A stretch of DNA of 64,000 nt from JAJZRJ01 sp040757055 (GTDB lineage Bacteria > Desulfobacterota > Desulfobulbia > Desulfobulbales > Desulfurivibrionaceae): the NCBI GenBank assembly GCA_040757055.1, contig JBFLXY010000011.1, positions 1-64,000 of the forward strand, in the 5' to 3' direction. A program made the translations under genes and the position numbers. Below the pieces are notes generated by a model. It worked only from the letters and a program-made list of their open reading frames with translations. It was not told the origin of the DNA and did not search any database. Below, in pieces: positions 29,957 to 38,940 of this stretch; position 1 is the first letter of the stretch; every line of letters starts with the position of its first letter.

Positions 29957-32056
29957 TCAGCTTTCCATGATGGCCCAGAGGGTCTGGATCAGGGCCAGAA
30001 TGGGGGCGACGAGCAGGGTGATGAACTGGATCGCCTGCTTCTGGAACCATGGGTCCCGCAACAGGCCGGCCAGCCCCGAGGAGGGGTCGCCGAGCAGGAT
30101 GATGAGGCCGGGCAGCAGGATGAGGCCGCCGGCGATGAGGGCGAGTTCGGTGAGGAGGAGCTTGCGGCCGAAGAGCTTCAGGCTGTCCAGCAGGGTGGCG
30201 ACCCAGGTCATCCGGGCGGTCAGCTGCTGGAGCTTCTCGAAGTGCAGGTCGCTCTGGTCCAGTTTTTCGATGATCTCCCGGTACAGCGTGCCGTGCATCT
30301 TTTTTTCGGCGCTTGCCTGGGCCTCCACCAGGGTGGCCTTGATCGCCGTGAGAACGGTCAGGAATTCCCGGAAGAACGCCTGATAGGCGTAGGAGTTCCA
30401 GAAGTAGCGATACCCCTCCCACCGCTGCATGGTCTTTTCGTTCCGCTGCTTCAAGGCGTCGAGCTTCGCCTCCTGCACCCGGTAGCAGGCCCGCAGGAGC
30501 AGGCGCGCCTTGTCCGCCACGTCGATCAGGTCGTAATAGCTCCGCTGCTCGTACTGCTGCTCCACCATGGCGAAGTCGCCGAGCAGGTGCTTCATCTCCG
30601 GCTCCTCCTCGGTGAGCCAGCCCTGGAGTTCCTGCATCATGGCGCGGGCCTTGGCGAAGTGCTCTTCCGCCTCCTGCTGCTGGGTCTCCAGCCGGGAGGC
30701 GAGCATCTCCTCCAGCGGCCCCTCGATGGGAATGAGGTCCGGGTCCATCAGGGCCTGGACGAAAAGTTCCTTCTGGCCGACGATCAGGGAGCGGAGCTGG
30801 CCCAGGGCCCGGTCGCCCAAGCCGTTTCTGACCGAGAACTGAACCTGGGCGTAGAGAGCCTCCTGGCACTCGCGATCGATGGAAAAGACGTTGTCCAGGG
30901 CGTGTTCCGCCTTCCAGTTGTTGTCCAGCAGGGCGTAGTAGCGGGAAAGCAGCAGCGAGATGTAGATGCGGTCCTTGTCGGTGGCGGTCATCCGCAGGGC
31001 GCTTTCGAGATAGTGGCCCATGTCGTGCTCGCGTCCGAGCTCCAGGGAGACGAAGGCGCGTCCGACGGTGGCGTGGAACTGTTTGCCTTTGGGCCGCCGG
31101 GATTCGTCGACCAGCAGATCCTCGGCCTGGGCGTACTGGCCGACCCGCAGGCAGTCGAGGCCGAGATAGAGGCTGTGGCTGTCGACGCTGATCGTTTCGG
31201 GGCGGCCGAGATCCTGCCAGCGGGAGTGGGCGGAAAAGGCGATATGCCACAGGAAGCGGGGCTGATAGATCTTGCAGAGATCGAAGAAGGCGACGTAGGC
31301 CTGGAGCACGGGATCGCGGCGCAGCTGGCTGGTGGCCACTCCGGGGGAGAGGATGGTCTGCAGCCGGTCCTGGTGGGTGATCGCCTCGTGGAAGAGTTCG
31401 TTGAGGCGCGGCAGCGGATGGTAGCCCACCAGCGGCAGCCCTTGGGCCTGCATGGTCAGCAGCTTGCTGGGGCAGCTGGCCGGGGCGTGGCTGGTCATGC
31501 CGCAGTAGAAGCAGTGCTTCTGGTCGGCGGTGCGGGTCAGGCGGCGGCTGGGAAAGATCGGCTCGCGAAGGCTCAGGGCGCGGCCGGGGAACTTGACCGG
31601 GAAGAGACCCAGTTCCTCGTCGCCGATGTGGTGGGCGGGAAGATTGCCGCCCTCGGCCAGGGTGGTCCATTGTTCGCGCAGCGGCCTGGTGAGGTAGAGG
31701 GCCTCGTGGTGCAGCAGGGCCCAGACCTTGGAAGCCGGATCCCGCAGCGGCTGGGGCAGGTTGTCCGCCCTGCCGCAATGGAGAATGATCTGGATCGGCG
31801 CCGGGCCCAGGGAATTGTCCCAATGGTATTCCTGTTTGCTCTGATCGAGGCGGTCGAAGAGGGAGCTGATCGCGCCGGCAAGCTGGTGGTGCTGGAAGAT
31901 GAGCAGTTCGTCGGTGCCTTCGAGTTCGGCCGCGGCATCCTGCTGGAGGGCGGTGCGGAGGGTGTAGAAGAAACCGAGCCAGCGGTCACCGATGAGCTGC
32001 TGCCCGGCCGGCGTATCGGAGTGGACGGTGACGAGAATGGAATCGGAATCGGCCAT
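29957..32056 (-). CDS. Large protein with CCHC zinc knuckle, TPR-like middle and C-terminal membrane anchor
   Basis: A 699-residue protein of unknown function. Near residue 185 it has CFYCGMTSHAPASC, an exact C-X2-C-X4-H-X4-C zinc-knuckle spacing. The middle (about 260-430) is helical and looks TPR-like (SHSLYLGLDCLRVGQYAQAEDLL, ISLLLSRYYALLDNNWKAEHALD). Residues about 450-600 are charged and likely coiled. Two hydrophobic segments near the C-terminus (LTELALIAGGLILLPGLIILL, FITLLVAPILALIQTLWAI) should anchor it in the membrane. It follows a REC-TPR gene by 22 nt and a kinase gene, so it is probably the output or membrane partner of that system. Confidence 0.7.
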   Translation of the reverse strand: MADSDSILVTVHSDTPAGQQLIGDRWLGFFYTLRTALQQDAAAELEGTDELLIFQHHQLAGAISSLFDRLDQSKQEYHWDNSLGPAPIQIILHCGRADNLPQPLRDPASKVWALLHHEALYLTRPLREQWTTLAEGGNLPAHHIGDEELGLFPVKFPGRALSLREPIFPSRRLTRTADQKHCFYCGMTSHAPASCPSKLLTMQAQGLPLVGYHPLPRLNELFHEAITHQDRLQTILSPGVATSQLRRDPVLQAYVAFFDLCKIYQPRFLWHIAFSAHSRWQDLGRPETISVDSHSLYLGLDCLRVGQYAQAEDLLVDESRRPKGKQFHATVGRAFVSLELGREHDMGHYLESALRMTATDKDRIYISLLLSRYYALLDNNWKAEHALDNVFSIDRECQEALYAQVQFSVRNGLGDRALGQLRSLIVGQKELFVQALMDPDLIPIEGPLEEMLASRLETQQQEAEEHFAKARAMMQELQGWLTEEEPEMKHLLGDFAMVEQQYEQRSYYDLIDVADKARLLLRACYRVQEAKLDALKQRNEKTMQRWEGYRYFWNSYAYQAFFREFLTVLTAIKATLVEAQASAEKKMHGTLYREIIEKLDQSDLHFEKLQQLTARMTWVATLLDSLKLFGRKLLLTELALIAGGLILLPGLIILLGDPSSGLAGLLRDPWFQKQAIQFITLLVAPILALIQTLWAIMES

Positions 32057-32078
32057 GGTCTCGGTTTCTCACGGTCGG

Positions 32079-33242
32079 TCAGATGCAGTTGCGCGCAATC
32101 TCCCGGGCCTCCTCATGCTTCGGATCGAGGCGGAGCAGCTTGCTGGCCCACCAGTCGGCCCGGGCCTTCATGCGCATGCCGAAATAGGTCTTGGCCAGGG
32201 TGAGCATCACATCGATGTCTTCAGGGAATTTTTCGGCAACCTTTTCGAGAATCTTGAGCGCCTCGTTCCTGTCCCCCGCCGCCAGCAGGGTCAGGCCGAT
32301 CTTTTTGCTCAGGTAGAAGCGCTCGGGATCGTCCTTGAGCACCTCCTGGTAGGTCTTCACCGCCAGGTCGAAGAGGCTGTGCTGGGCGCAGGCATCGGCC
32401 ACTTCCTCCCGCAGGTCGATGTCGTTGGCCTTGCTCTTGATCACCATCTTGAAAATCTTCTCCGCCTCCGCCGCCCGGTTTTTCTTGAGCAGCAGCCTGG
32501 CGAAGTTCAATGCCCGGTCGGAGTGGCGGGGGCTGATCTCCATGGCCCGGGAGAAGAACTGCATGGCCTTTTCCACCTGATCGAGGCGGAAATAGATCTG
32601 GCCCAGGGCATGGTAGGAGGAGACGTCGAGCCGGTTGAGTTCAATCGCCTTTTCAAAGCAGAGCTGCCCCTTCTTGAGATCCCCCTTTTTGAGCAGCAGG
32701 CGGCCCAATTCCCGGTAAGGCCGGGAGGAGCGGCTGTTGATCGCGGTGGCCTTGGTCGCCTCGGCGATGGCGCCGCCCAGGTTGCCCTGCTCGTCGAGGT
32801 CCCGGGCCGCGAGCAGATGGCGGGTCATCTGGTCGGGGTTGTTCTGGTGATCGAGCAGTTCGTTGATTTTCTGCTCCAGCGTCGCGGTGACAAAGGGCTT
32901 GGTCATGTACGCATCGACATCGTGTTCCGCTGCCTCGGCGACGATGTCCATGTTGGCCTCGGCGGTGATCATCAGGAAAGGGATGTCGCGGGTTTTCCTG
33001 GTGGCCCGCACCACGTTGAGCAGTTCGGTGCCGGACATGTGCGGCATGTAGTAATCGGAGATGATGAAGTCGAAGACTATCTCTTTCTCCTGCAGGAGTT
33101 TCCAGGCGTCGCGGCCGTTGGCGGCCTCGTAGTATTCGCGGCCGTAGTTCAGGAGCTTCAGCATCGCCTTGATGGAACGGCGCATGTTGTCAACGTCGTC
33201 CACAATGAGAAAGGTCATATCCTTGGGCAGTTTGGCCGGCAT
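32079..33242 (-). CDS. Response regulator with REC domain and TPR repeats
   Basis: A 387-residue protein. REC (about 8-125): FLIVDDVDNMRRSIKAML, phospho-Asp in DFIISDYYMPHMSG, Lys in AYMTKPF. The rest is a TPR array (about 140-387; PYRELGRLLLKKGDLKKGQLCFEKAIEL, SYHALGQIYFRLDQVEKAMQFF, and further units). Without a DNA-binding or enzyme domain, output would be through protein contacts, plausibly with the zinc-knuckle protein encoded next. AGGAG lies 4 nt before the ATG. Confidence 0.88.
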   Translation of the reverse strand: MPAKLPKDMTFLIVDDVDNMRRSIKAMLKLLNYGREYYEAANGRDAWKLLQEKEIVFDFIISDYYMPHMSGTELLNVVRATRKTRDIPFLMITAEANMDIVAEAAEHDVDAYMTKPFVTATLEQKINELLDHQNNPDQMTRHLLAARDLDEQGNLGGAIAEATKATAINSRSSRPYRELGRLLLKKGDLKKGQLCFEKAIELNRLDVSSYHALGQIYFRLDQVEKAMQFFSRAMEISPRHSDRALNFARLLLKKNRAAEAEKIFKMVIKSKANDIDLREEVADACAQHSLFDLAVKTYQEVLKDDPERFYLSKKIGLTLLAAGDRNEALKILEKVAEKFPEDIDVMLTLAKTYFGMRMKARADWWASKLLRLDPKHEEAREIARNCI

Positions 33243-33264
33243 GGCGCTCCTCGTTGCGTCGTGG

Positions 33265-34536
33265 TTACAGCGGCAGGGTGAAGAAGAAACGGCTGCCCCC
33301 GGCGGGGGGCGTCTCGACGCCGATTCTGCCGCGGTGGAGTTCCACCGCCAGACGGCAGAAATAAAGGCCGAGGCCGGTGCCGACCAGGGCATCCTGCCTG
33401 TCCGAGATGCGGGCGTACTTCTCGAAAACGGCGGTGCGTTTTTCCGGAGGGATGCCGGTCCCCTGGTCCTGGACAAAAAATTCCAGCTTCCTGCCGCCGG
33501 GAAGGACCTGGCAGCCGAAGGTGATGGCGGTGCCGGGCGGGCTGTATCCCAGGGCGTTGGTCAGGAGGTTCTGCATGACCCGCAGGATCAGGATGCGGTC
33601 GAGTTCCACCCGGGGCAGCTCTTCGTCCGGGATGGCCAGGGTGATGCCGATGTTCTTGATCCGCGCCAGTCCCCGCATGCTGCTCAGGGATTCCTCCAGG
33701 ATCACCTTGGGGTCCACGGTTTCGCGGATGAGGGAAAGCTTGCCGTCTTCGATCTTGTCGATGGTGCCGAGGTTGGCCACCATGCGCACCGCCCGGTTGC
33801 AGCCGATCTGCGCCGCCTCCAGAAATTCCCGCTGTTCGGCGCCGATGGAGTAGGAGAGGATGTCCAGGTTGGCCACCACCTCGGAGAGCGGCCCCTTGAG
33901 GTCGTGGATCAGCAGTTTCGACAGCTCGGCCCGCATCGCCTGCTGGCGCTGGAGTTCCTGGTTGCGCTGGCGCAGGGTGTCGCGCTGCTTCTTGAGCTCC
34001 TCCTGCAGGGACTGCTGCACCAGGAGCGAGAGGACGAGGCCGGTGAAATCGAGCAGCCGGGTGATGTCCTCCTTGAGGAGATTTTCCTCGCCGGCCTTGT
34101 CGGTGACGTTGATGATGCCGAGCAGCTTGTCGTTGCGGAGGATGGGCACCGAAAGCAGGGCATTCTTCTTGTAGTGCTGCCGGCACTGGCTCCGGAAGCG
34201 TTTGTCCCTGGCAATGTCCGGGATGAAGAGCGGTTCGCGGTGGCGGGCCACCCAGGCGGCGACCGAGCCGTTGTCCAGCCGCTGGGTGTGGCCGATCAGT
34301 TCGGTGCGGGTGGCGGCGCGGACCACCAGTTCCTTCTTCTTCCCCGCCACCACCATGATGGAGCCCTGCTCCACCCCGAGGTAATCGAGGATGCAGTTGA
34401 GGATGCGGGCGAGGCGCTGGTCGTAGTCGAGATGCGGGGTGCCGAGGATGGCGGCGATGCGGCCGAAGCTGTCCAGCAGGCGGTTGGCCAGGGCAAGGTC
34501 ATGCACTTTTTCCGATGCGGCGCTCTTTTTGGGCAT
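33265..34536 (-). CDS. GAF-domain sensor histidine kinase
   Basis: A 423-residue cytoplasmic kinase. A GAF domain (about 30-185; ILNCILDYLGVEQGSIMVV, LLSVPILRNDKLLGIINV), a coiled linker rich in Gln/Arg (EELKKQRDTLRQRNQELQ), a HisKA domain with LSKLLIHDLKGPLSEV, and an HATPase with NLLTNALGYSPPG, VQDQGTGIPP and GTGLGLYFCRL. It likely phosphorylates the REC-TPR protein encoded 22 nt downstream. The ATG at 34536 is chosen over an upstream TTG. Confidence 0.9.
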   Translation of the reverse strand: MPKKSAASEKVHDLALANRLLDSFGRIAAILGTPHLDYDQRLARILNCILDYLGVEQGSIMVVAGKKKELVVRAATRTELIGHTQRLDNGSVAAWVARHREPLFIPDIARDKRFRSQCRQHYKKNALLSVPILRNDKLLGIINVTDKAGEENLLKEDITRLLDFTGLVLSLLVQQSLQEELKKQRDTLRQRNQELQRQQAMRAELSKLLIHDLKGPLSEVVANLDILSYSIGAEQREFLEAAQIGCNRAVRMVANLGTIDKIEDGKLSLIRETVDPKVILEESLSSMRGLARIKNIGITLAIPDEELPRVELDRILILRVMQNLLTNALGYSPPGTAITFGCQVLPGGRKLEFFVQDQGTGIPPEKRTAVFEKYARISDRQDALVGTGLGLYFCRLAVELHRGRIGVETPPAGGSRFFFTLPL

Positions 34537-34661
34537 TGCGTGTCCCCGGGGTGGGAGTGGCGTGCGGGCAACGAACTGCAATCTGATCAATCATAGCGGA
34601 AAAAAAAGCGGCTGACAAATGGTGAAGAGGGTCTGTGGCGGAGGCACGTGGCAGGCGCCGG

Positions 34662-36233
34662 TTATTCCCATTCGATGGTGCCCGGCGGCTTGCCGGTGAT
34701 GTCGTATACCACCCGCGAGATGCCGCGCACCTCGTTGCAGATCCGCCGGGTGACGTGATCGAGGAAGTCGTACGGGAGGTGGGCCCAGCGGGCGGTCATG
34801 AAGTCCACCGTCTCCACCGCCCGCAGCGCCACCACGTGGGCGTACTGGCGGTTGTCGCCCACCACGCCCACCGAGCGCACCGGCAGGAAGACGGTGAATG
34901 CCTGGGAGACCTTGTCGTAGAGGCCGTGCTTCCGGAGTTCCTCGATGAAGATGTCGTCGGCCAGGCGCAGGGTGTCGGCGTAGTCCTTCCGCACCTCGCC
35001 CAGGATGCGCACGCCAAGACCAGGGCCGGGGAAGGGGTGGCGAAAGACCATCTCGGAAGGCAGCCCCAGCTCGATGCCGATGGTGCGCACCTCGTCCTTG
35101 AAGAGTTCCCGCAGCGGCTCAACGAGGCCGAGCTTCATGTGCTCCGGCAGGCCGCCCACGTTGTGGTGGCTCTTGATGACCTTGGCCTTGCCGGTCTTGG
35201 CGCCGGCCGATTCGATGACATCCGGGTAGATGGTGCCCTGGGCCAGCCATTTGACGTTGGTCAGCCTGGCCGCCTCCTCCTCGAAGACCTCGATGAAGGT
35301 GGTGCCGATGATCTTTCTTTTCTGCTCCGGGTCTTCCACGCCCTTGAGCTTGGCCAGGAAGCGCTCCTCGGCATTGACCCGGATCACCTTGACCCCCATG
35401 TGCCGCGCAAAGGTGGCCATGACCTGCTCGCCCTCGTTGAGGCGCAGGAGGCCGTTGTCGACAAAGACGCAGGTGAGCTGGTCGCCGACCGCCTTGTGGA
35501 GCAGCGCCGCCACCACCGAGGAGTCCACCCCGCCGGAAAGGCCCAGGAGCACCTCGTCGGAGCCCACCTTGGCGCGCACCTGCTCGATGGAGTCGGCGAT
35601 GATGTTGTCCGGGGTCCAGAGGCGTCCGCAGCCGCAGATCTCGTGGACAAAGCGTTCGATGATCCGTTTGCCCTGGCGGGTGTGGGTCACCTCGGGGTGG
35701 AACTGCAGGCCATAGAAGCGGCGGGTCTCATCGGCCATGCCGGCCAAGGGCGCGCTGTCGGTCTCGCAGATGGCGACAAAGCCATTGGGCAGCCTGGTGA
35801 CCCGGTCGCCGTGGCTCATCCAGACATCGAGCAGGCCGTAGCCCTCGGGACTGGCGTGATCCTCGATGTCGGCCAGCAGCCTGGAGTGGTGGCGGGCCCG
35901 AACCTGGGCGTAGCCGTATTCGCGGTGGCTGGAGGGCTCCACCTCGCCGCCCAGCTGGGCGGCCATGGTCTGCTGGCCGTAGCAGATGCCCAGCACCGGC
36001 ACGCCCAGGGTGAAGACCACGTCGTTGGCCCGCGGCGTTTCGGCCTCGTGCACCGACTGCGGGCCGCCGGAGAGGATGATGCCGTTGGGCTTGAAATCGC
36101 GGATGGCGGCACCGTCCATCTCCCAGGGGTGAATTTCGCAGTAGACCCCGGCTTCGCGCACCCGGCGGGCGATGAGCTGGGTGTACTGGGAGCCGAAATC
36201 AAGGATGAGGATGCGTTCGCTGTGGATGTTCAT
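34662..36233 (-). CDS. guaA: GMP synthase (glutamine-hydrolysing)
   Basis: A 523-residue enzyme that turns XMP, ATP and glutamine into GMP. Class I glutaminase: ILILDFGSQYTQLIARRVRE, GICYGQQ (nucleophile Cys), FHPEVTHT. ATP-pyrophosphatase: LLGLSGGVDSSVVAALLHKA. C-terminal dimer domain: RHPFPGPGLGVRILGE and the final KPPGTIEWE. Length is normal. It follows guaB by 106 nt on the same strand. Confidence 0.97.
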   Translation of the reverse strand: MNIHSERILILDFGSQYTQLIARRVREAGVYCEIHPWEMDGAAIRDFKPNGIILSGGPQSVHEAETPRANDVVFTLGVPVLGICYGQQTMAAQLGGEVEPSSHREYGYAQVRARHHSRLLADIEDHASPEGYGLLDVWMSHGDRVTRLPNGFVAICETDSAPLAGMADETRRFYGLQFHPEVTHTRQGKRIIERFVHEICGCGRLWTPDNIIADSIEQVRAKVGSDEVLLGLSGGVDSSVVAALLHKAVGDQLTCVFVDNGLLRLNEGEQVMATFARHMGVKVIRVNAEERFLAKLKGVEDPEQKRKIIGTTFIEVFEEEAARLTNVKWLAQGTIYPDVIESAGAKTGKAKVIKSHHNVGGLPEHMKLGLVEPLRELFKDEVRTIGIELGLPSEMVFRHPFPGPGLGVRILGEVRKDYADTLRLADDIFIEELRKHGLYDKVSQAFTVFLPVRSVGVVGDNRQYAHVVALRAVETVDFMTARWAHLPYDFLDHVTRRICNEVRGISRVVYDITGKPPGTIEWE

Positions 36234-36250
36234 GAAGAGACCTTAAAGGG

Positions 36251-36336
36251 AATTCAGGATTCAGGAGTCAGAATCCAGGAGAAACCAGAAACCGACAGTT
36301 GCCATTCTGAATCCTGTCTTCTGGCGGCTGAATCCT
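36251..36336. repeat. Short inverted-repeat element between guaB and guaA
   Basis: AGGATTCAG (36256-36264) recurs as CTGAATCCT at 36307-36315 and 36328-36336. TTCAGGATTCAGGAGTCAGAATCC-type sequence of this sort often belongs to small dispersed elements. It could form a hairpin in the guaBA transcript. Confidence 0.5.
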
Positions 36337-36339
36337 TCG

Positions 36340-37803
36340 TTATTCGCCCAGCCGGTAGTTGGGTGCTTCCTTGGTGATGATCACGTCGTGAACATGGCTC
36401 TCCTTGAGGCCGGCCGCAGTGATGCGCACGAATTTCGCCTTCTGCCGCATCTCGGGGATGGTGCTGGCGCCGATGTAGCCCATGCCGGAACGCAGGCCGC
36501 CCATGAGCTGGTAGATCATGGTGGAGAGCGAGCCGCGGTAGGGCACCTTGCCTTCGATGCCCTCGGGCACCAGTTTGGCCTGGCTCTCGATGCCCTCCTG
36601 GAAGTAACGGTCGCGGCTGCCCTGCTGCATGGCGCCCAGCGATCCCATGCCCCGGTAGCCCTTGTAGGTGCGGCCCTGGTAGAGGAAGGTCTCGCCGGGG
36701 GATTCGTCGGTGCCGGCAAAGAGGCTGCCGATCATCACCACGCTGGCGCCGATGCCGATGGCCTTGGTGACGTCGCCGGAGAACTTGATGCCGCCGTCGG
36801 CGATCACCGGCACGTTGTATTTGTCCGCCATCCTGGTGCAGTTGTGGATGGCGGTCATCTGCGGCACGCCGACGCCGGCCACGATGCGGGTGGTGCAGAT
36901 GGAGCCGGGGCCCACGCCCACCTTGACGCAGTCGGCGCCCGCCTTGATGAGCGCCTCGGCGCCCTCGGCGGTGGCGATGTTGCCGGCAATGACTTGCAGG
37001 GCCGGGAAGGCGTTCTTCACCCGGCGCACCGCGTCGAGGATGTTCTTCGAGTGGCCGTGGGCCGAGTCGAGCACCACGATGTCCACCCCGACCTTGACCA
37101 GTTTCTCCACGTGGTCAAGCGGGGTGTTGACGCCGATGGCGGCACCGGCCCGCAGGCGGCCGCGGTCGTCTTTCGCGGCATTGGGATATTTGCGGATCTT
37201 TTCGATGTCCTTGATGGTGATGAGCCCCTGGAGGTTGTAGTCGTCGTCCACCACCAGCAATTTTTCGATGCGGTGTTCATGGAGCAGGGCCTTGGACTGC
37301 TCCAGGGTGATGCCGGGCTTGGCGGTGACCAGATTCTTGCCGGTCATCACGTCCTTCACCTTGAGCCCCTCGTCGGTGACAAAGCGGAGATCGCGGTTGG
37401 TGACGATGCCCACCAGCTTTTTGCCCCGCAGCACCGGCACGCCGGAGATGCGGTAGTTTCCCATGATCTCGTTGACCTCGCGGACCGTCTGTTCCTCCAC
37501 CACGGTGATGGGATCGACGATCATGCCCGACTCGGATTTCTTCACCCGCTGCACCTCGCGCGCCTGCTCGTCGATGGTCATGTTCTTGTGGATGATGCCG
37601 ATGCCGCCCTCCCGCGCCATGGTGATGGCGGTGCGGTGTTCGGTGACCGTGTCCATGGCCGCGCTCATCAGCGGCATGTGGAGGGTAATGGACTGGGTGA
37701 GGCGGGTGGTGAGATCCACCTCCGAGGGCAGCACCTCGGAGGCGCCGGGGATGAGGAGCAGGTCGTCAAAGGTAAAGGCCGGTTCGATATTCGCGAGGGT
37801 CAT
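36340..37803 (-). CDS. guaB: Inosine-5'-monophosphate dehydrogenase
   Basis: A 487-residue enzyme that oxidises IMP to XMP with NAD. The TIM barrel is split by two CBS domains (about 95-210; MGNYRISGVPVLRGKKLVGIVTNRD, EHRIEKLLVVDDDYNLQGLIT). The catalytic loop is GVGPGSICTTRIVAGVGVPQ with the nucleophile Cys; IADGGIKFSGD and YRGMGSLGAM follow. The ATG at 37803 has GGAGAG 6 nt upstream and gives the standard length. Confidence 0.97.
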   Translation of the reverse strand: MTLANIEPAFTFDDLLLIPGASEVLPSEVDLTTRLTQSITLHMPLMSAAMDTVTEHRTAITMAREGGIGIIHKNMTIDEQAREVQRVKKSESGMIVDPITVVEEQTVREVNEIMGNYRISGVPVLRGKKLVGIVTNRDLRFVTDEGLKVKDVMTGKNLVTAKPGITLEQSKALLHEHRIEKLLVVDDDYNLQGLITIKDIEKIRKYPNAAKDDRGRLRAGAAIGVNTPLDHVEKLVKVGVDIVVLDSAHGHSKNILDAVRRVKNAFPALQVIAGNIATAEGAEALIKAGADCVKVGVGPGSICTTRIVAGVGVPQMTAIHNCTRMADKYNVPVIADGGIKFSGDVTKAIGIGASVVMIGSLFAGTDESPGETFLYQGRTYKGYRGMGSLGAMQQGSRDRYFQEGIESQAKLVPEGIEGKVPYRGSLSTMIYQLMGGLRSGMGYIGASTIPEMRQKAKFVRITAAGLKESHVHDVIITKEAPNYRLGE

Positions 37804-37882
37804 CGCACACTCTCCTTCGTCGGTTGCACCGGCCGGGGAGCGGGAAGGGGCTCCGAGGCGTCTCGGCCGTGATAAAACTGCC

Positions 37883-37911
37883 ATGCTACCCCATTCCAGG
37901 GGCTGCGTAAA
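37883..37911 (-). promoter_or_regulatory. Promoter of guaBA
   Basis: The minus strand reads TTTACG, 17 nt, TAGCAT, with a leader of about 75 nt before guaB. Confidence 0.6.
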
Positions 37912-37936
37912 GAGTAAACGAGTTCGCTCTTTCCGG

Positions 37937-38860
37937 TCAATGGGGATTCTCTGCCAGGGTGCTCCAGAGGATGCCTTCCAGCAGGCCGGCATCGCTCACG
38001 GTGAGCGTGGCGGCGCTGAGTTTGGTGAGCAGGTGTTCGTAGATGAGGGCGCCGGCCAGCAGGATCTCGCCGCGGCCCTGGTCAAGGCCGGGCAGCTGGT
38101 TGCGGCCCTGGGCGTCGAGCCGGGCCAGTTGCCCGGTCAGTTCCCGGAGGCGGGCCAGAGGCAGGCGATGGCCCTGGACCTTGCTTTCGTCGTAGGTAAT
38201 GAGTCCCAGGTCCAGGGCGGCCAGGGCGGTGGCGGTGCCGCCGCTGCCCACGAGCAGGGTGCCGGGGGGCAGGAAGGGCAGGATGGATTCGCTGACGGCC
38301 GCAGCGATGGCGGTGCGGACCGCGGCCAGCGACTCGGGAGTCGGCGGCGGGGTGGGCGTCAGGAAGCGCTCGGTGAGGCTGACCGTCCCGATGGCAAGGC
38401 TCGTTACTCCGCCCTCCCCAATGAGTTCGCTGCTGCCGCCGCCCACATCCGCCACCAGCAGATGGGCGTCCCCGCCCACGGCCTGACGGACGCCGGCTAG
38501 GGCCAGGGCCGCCTCGGTATGGCCGTCGATCACCTCGATGGGCTGGCCAAGAAGGCGGGCGGCCGGGGCGAGGAATTCGTCGCGGTTGGCGGCCGTCCGC
38601 AGGGCATGGGTGGCGCAGGCCCGGAGCCGTTGGGGGTGGTGTGCGTCGAGCAGGGCGGCAAAGCGGGCCAGGGCCTCAAGGCCGCGGGCCATGGCCTCCT
38701 GGTCCAGGCGTCCGGTGGTGTGCAGCCCTTGCCCGAGGCGGACGGTGATCAGCTTCTTAACCAGCGGCTGCATGGCACCGTTGGGCCGGAGAGTCGCGAT
38801 GAGCAGGCGGAAGCTGTTGGAACCCAGGTCGATGGCCGCATGCGGCGGGGGTTTTGTCAT
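37937..38860 (-). CDS. Ppx/GppA-family phosphatase
   Basis: A 307-residue exopolyphosphatase or pppGpp phosphatase of the ASKHA fold. Motifs: AAIDLGSNSFRLLIA (phosphate 1), VADVGGGSSELIG (phosphate 2), LLVGSGGTATALAAL (adenosine-like). It lacks the C-terminal HD-like extension of E. coli Ppx, as many bacterial short forms do. Divergent from the YciO gene. Confidence 0.9.
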   Translation of the reverse strand: MTKPPPHAAIDLGSNSFRLLIATLRPNGAMQPLVKKLITVRLGQGLHTTGRLDQEAMARGLEALARFAALLDAHHPQRLRACATHALRTAANRDEFLAPAARLLGQPIEVIDGHTEAALALAGVRQAVGGDAHLLVADVGGGSSELIGEGGVTSLAIGTVSLTERFLTPTPPPTPESLAAVRTAIAAAVSESILPFLPPGTLLVGSGGTATALAALDLGLITYDESKVQGHRLPLARLRELTGQLARLDAQGRNQLPGLDQGRGEILLAGALIYEHLLTKLSAATLTVSDAGLLEGILWSTLAENPH

Positions 38861-38940
38861 TGCCTCACCGGAATCGATGCGTTATGCTGGAAAAGTTTTG
38901 TTCATGTGGGGTTGCAAGCGCCGGAGAGCAAGGAACAGCC

